From: Vespa crabro
Taxonomy: Eukaryota; Arthropoda; Insecta; Hymenoptera; Vespidae
Assembly (NCBI RefSeq): GCF_910589235.1
Contig: NC_060959.1
Span: 5,559,763 to 5,623,762 of the forward strand
DNA length: 64,000 bases
Direction of reading: 5' to 3'
Made by a program: the position numbers and the translations under genes. The first letter of the stretch is position 1; each line of letters opens with the position of its first letter. The notes under the pieces were generated by a model. The model saw nothing but the letters and a program-made list of their open reading frames with translations. It had not been told where the DNA came from and searched no databases. This document shows, piece after piece, positions 61,920-64,000 of the stretch.

Positions 61920-63095
61920 ATTGGGTAAGTTAATGCAATTTGATTAACGACGATCGCGAAATGTTTTTGCGAAAACGCAAAGGGATTATTAGTCATAGTT
62001 GAAGAGGAGGATAAATAGAAATTATAAACACGTGTAAACAATATCTATCTAACGTTTTCACGTCAACAAGTATCATGTATCTACTGATCGAAATAAGGTC
62101 GTAAAATAGATATATAGATCCTCGGTTTGCAGATGCTTTATGTTACGAGATACGGAATTGCCGTGTCTTTGAACGACTGACTTGACAATGACAGCAGTGT
62201 TTCATTAAGATTTGTTATTGCGACATGCAACTTGTTTTTGAGATATTACATCCGCTATACGGTAATTGAATATCTCATCGAAATATTTTTTCAAATATAT
62301 GTATACATATGTATCAAAACCCGCGAAAATTCAAATTCGTTATAATATTACAATTATATATGTATACACATTCAGAAATTCTCTTTCGTGATTTTTTTCT
62401 GAAAGTTCCAGTGTTAAAAGAAAAGAAAAAAAAGAAAACAACAAAAAAATAAAAGAAAGCAAAAATCAATTATTACATAATACCATTGTTTTGTTATTTA
62501 TACCATAATACAAGACGAATGATGTTAGATTTTTTTTTTTTTTTTTAATCTATTCGATATACTAATATCACGAGTTAAACTATACGATTTCGCGTGAAAG
62601 CTGAGCAGTAAACCGACAGACAAGTTTAAAAGGAGGAAGTGAGCCATGTCGAAGATGGTTGCCAATGAAAAATAAACCATTGATTGACTCTGCCACGTTA
62701 TTTCGATACGCACGTTCTGGCATAACCTATGTATGTATAAACAAATTGAAAACAGCAATGACGTTGCCGTTATAATTGGAATTAACTTAGTTTTCCTTGG
62801 TGAAAAATAGAATTAGCAATGACTGTAATATCTCGAGACGTTTCTCATTTTTGATTTGTTTTTTCGTCTCTTTTTAAAAAATATATATATATATATATAT
62901 ATCTGTTTTTTATTTTTCAACGAGTGAAATCTCTTTTTATTACTTTCGCAGTGCTCAGGAGAGCTTTCTCAATGTTTGACTCCACTAAATCCGGAAGGAT
63001 CGAAAAGGAAAAGGTCAGAACGATTCTCAATACATTAGGACACACATTTGACGACCATGAACTCGAAGTATTACTGAAACAGGAAGACGAAGACG
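61052..63095 (+). CDS. Troponin C (TpnC4/type III-like), 5' part, truncated by window
   Basis: Three coding exons are seen. The first contributes only the start codon: ATG at 61052-61054 or 61064-61066, each directly followed by GT. The second is 61711-61729 (encoding DEEQVQ) and the third is 62952-63095. Joined, they read DEEQVQMLRRAFSMFD, then SGRIEKEKVRTILNTLGHTF and DDHELEVLLKQEDEDG, the first EF-hand and linker of insect troponin C. Family knowledge: an intron right after the ATG is usual in insect TpnC genes. The first loop (DSTKSGRIEKEK) has Lys at the last ligand position and Thr at the third, so site I is probably unable to bind calcium, as in other arthropod TpnCs. The donor at 63096 (GTGAGT) leads out of the window. 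Role: calcium switch of the thin filament; this type is associated with stretch-activated flight muscle. Confidence 0.85.
61104..61146. repeat. GA microsatellite in first troponin C intron
   Basis: GA tract just downstream of the candidate start exon. Confidence 0.9.
61411..61500. repeat. GTAT/AT compound microsatellite
   Basis: GTAT repeats flanking a pure AT core, in the first intron of troponin C. Confidence 0.95.
61870..61917. repeat. GA microsatellite
   Basis: Pure GA tract in the second intron of troponin C. Confidence 0.95.
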
Positions 63096-64000
63096 GTGAG
63101 TTTCATTTTTCATTGGTATTTTTATGGAAATTTCAAAAATCGATGATATCTGTCGATCGGAAAAAAAAAAAAAGAAAAAAAGTAATAACGAAACGTTGAA
63201 TAACGAAATGTTGATTTACTTTTCAAAACACGACGAGTTATTTTTCTCGTATATACGTCAAAAAAAACTCATTCATCGAGTTTGCAAAAGAGGAGGAAAT
63301 AAGAGGAAGAAGTAGAGCAGGACATTGCGATCGAACAAGCGAAACTATTAACGAACGAGAAACTCGTTACGAGCTAGAAAAGTCGCTCGAACTTTGACGT
63401 AATTTATATCGTACCGTAAGATATTAATTAAGATCGTATCATAACGGAACGTTCGAGTAACCGCTTTGAGGGGGATTAACATCCTTCCCTCTCTCCCATC
63501 CCCCTTTCTCTCCTTGTAATAAATAAAGTAGTTATGGAATGTACAGATCTGACCAATTCAGTTTCGTGATAAATATCGTATCACTTGAAGAGCTTACCGT
63601 AGAAATGACGTTTGTGTATAAAAACAAAGAAATATTATAAATTTGAGAGATAAAAATTCTTTTCATCTTATAACAAAAAAAGAAAAAAAAAAAGAAAAGG
63701 AAAAGAGAAAGAGAAGAGAAAAAGAAGAAAAAAAGAACAAGAAAAGAAAGAAAGAAAGAAAAAAAGAAAGAAAGATAGATAGAAAGAAAATTCCAAATAA
63801 AGTAACGGGATGTAAATTACGCGATTTCTTTTGCATAGATAGTATATGTAATTCTAAAAACATCGAATCCGATTAAATTCTTTGTTACTTTCGTCTATCG
63901 AAAGTTATTCGTATTATATCATGATCATTTTGGAATCGAAGATGTAACGTCGAAAAATATCGCACGTATAAATTCAACGGATTAAACTGTAGCGAATGGC
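63096..64000. other. Troponin C intron to window end
   Basis: Intron sequence with a long purine tract (63672-63790). No further troponin exon is seen before the edge. Confidence 0.6.

Overview
The window looks like nuclear DNA of an insect, most likely an aculeate hymenopteran (bee, wasp or ant). It is strongly AT-rich, all genes are split by GT-AG introns, and it is full of microsatellites. It carries a classic hymenopteran-type defensin, an ERp44 gene and a flight-muscle-type troponin C gene. I cannot name the genus from sequence alone.

Layout. 1-7.2 kb: no firm gene. It holds one open exon-like stretch, a GC-rich degenerate minisatellite, a dead mariner transposon, and a 132-bp MITE inserted directly beside it. 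7.2-27.4 kb: a defensin (CS-alpha-beta) gene cluster, all on the minus strand. I count nine apparently intact genes, called D1 to D9 here, and at least seven decayed copies plus solo signal-peptide exons. D1 and D8 are canonical insect defensins with a basic cleavage site before the mature peptide and kappaB-like sites upstream. D2-D7 are a separate, recently expanded subfamily with a short first loop, no dibasic Arg site, a nearly identical signal-peptide exon and a strongly diverged mature exon. D9 is a third type with a tiny last exon. D5, D6 and D7 lie in a tandem ladder with units of about 2.36 and 2.10 kb, each carrying one intact gene and one pseudogene.

28.2-31.1 kb: ERp44 (plus strand, six coding exons, CRFS thioredoxin motif, RDEL tail), with CCAAT boxes and an ERSE-like element upstream. 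31.1-42.4 kb: no gene resolved; very dense microsatellites and homopolymer tracts. 42.4-58.6 kb: a calmodulin-like gene on the minus strand, seven coding exons, four canonical EF-hands and a Lys/Ala/Pro/Gly-rich N-terminal extension carried on two exons separated from the EF-hand exons by long introns. 60.8 kb to the end: the first exons of a troponin C gene on the plus strand with a textbook TATA/Inr promoter, cut off by the window edge.

Functionally there are three blocks: secreted host-defence-type peptides, an ER thiol-dependent quality-control protein, and a head-to-head pair of EF-hand calcium sensors. The defensin amplification is the main point of interest. All gene models come from reading splice sites and reading frames by eye; no search or transcript evidence was available.
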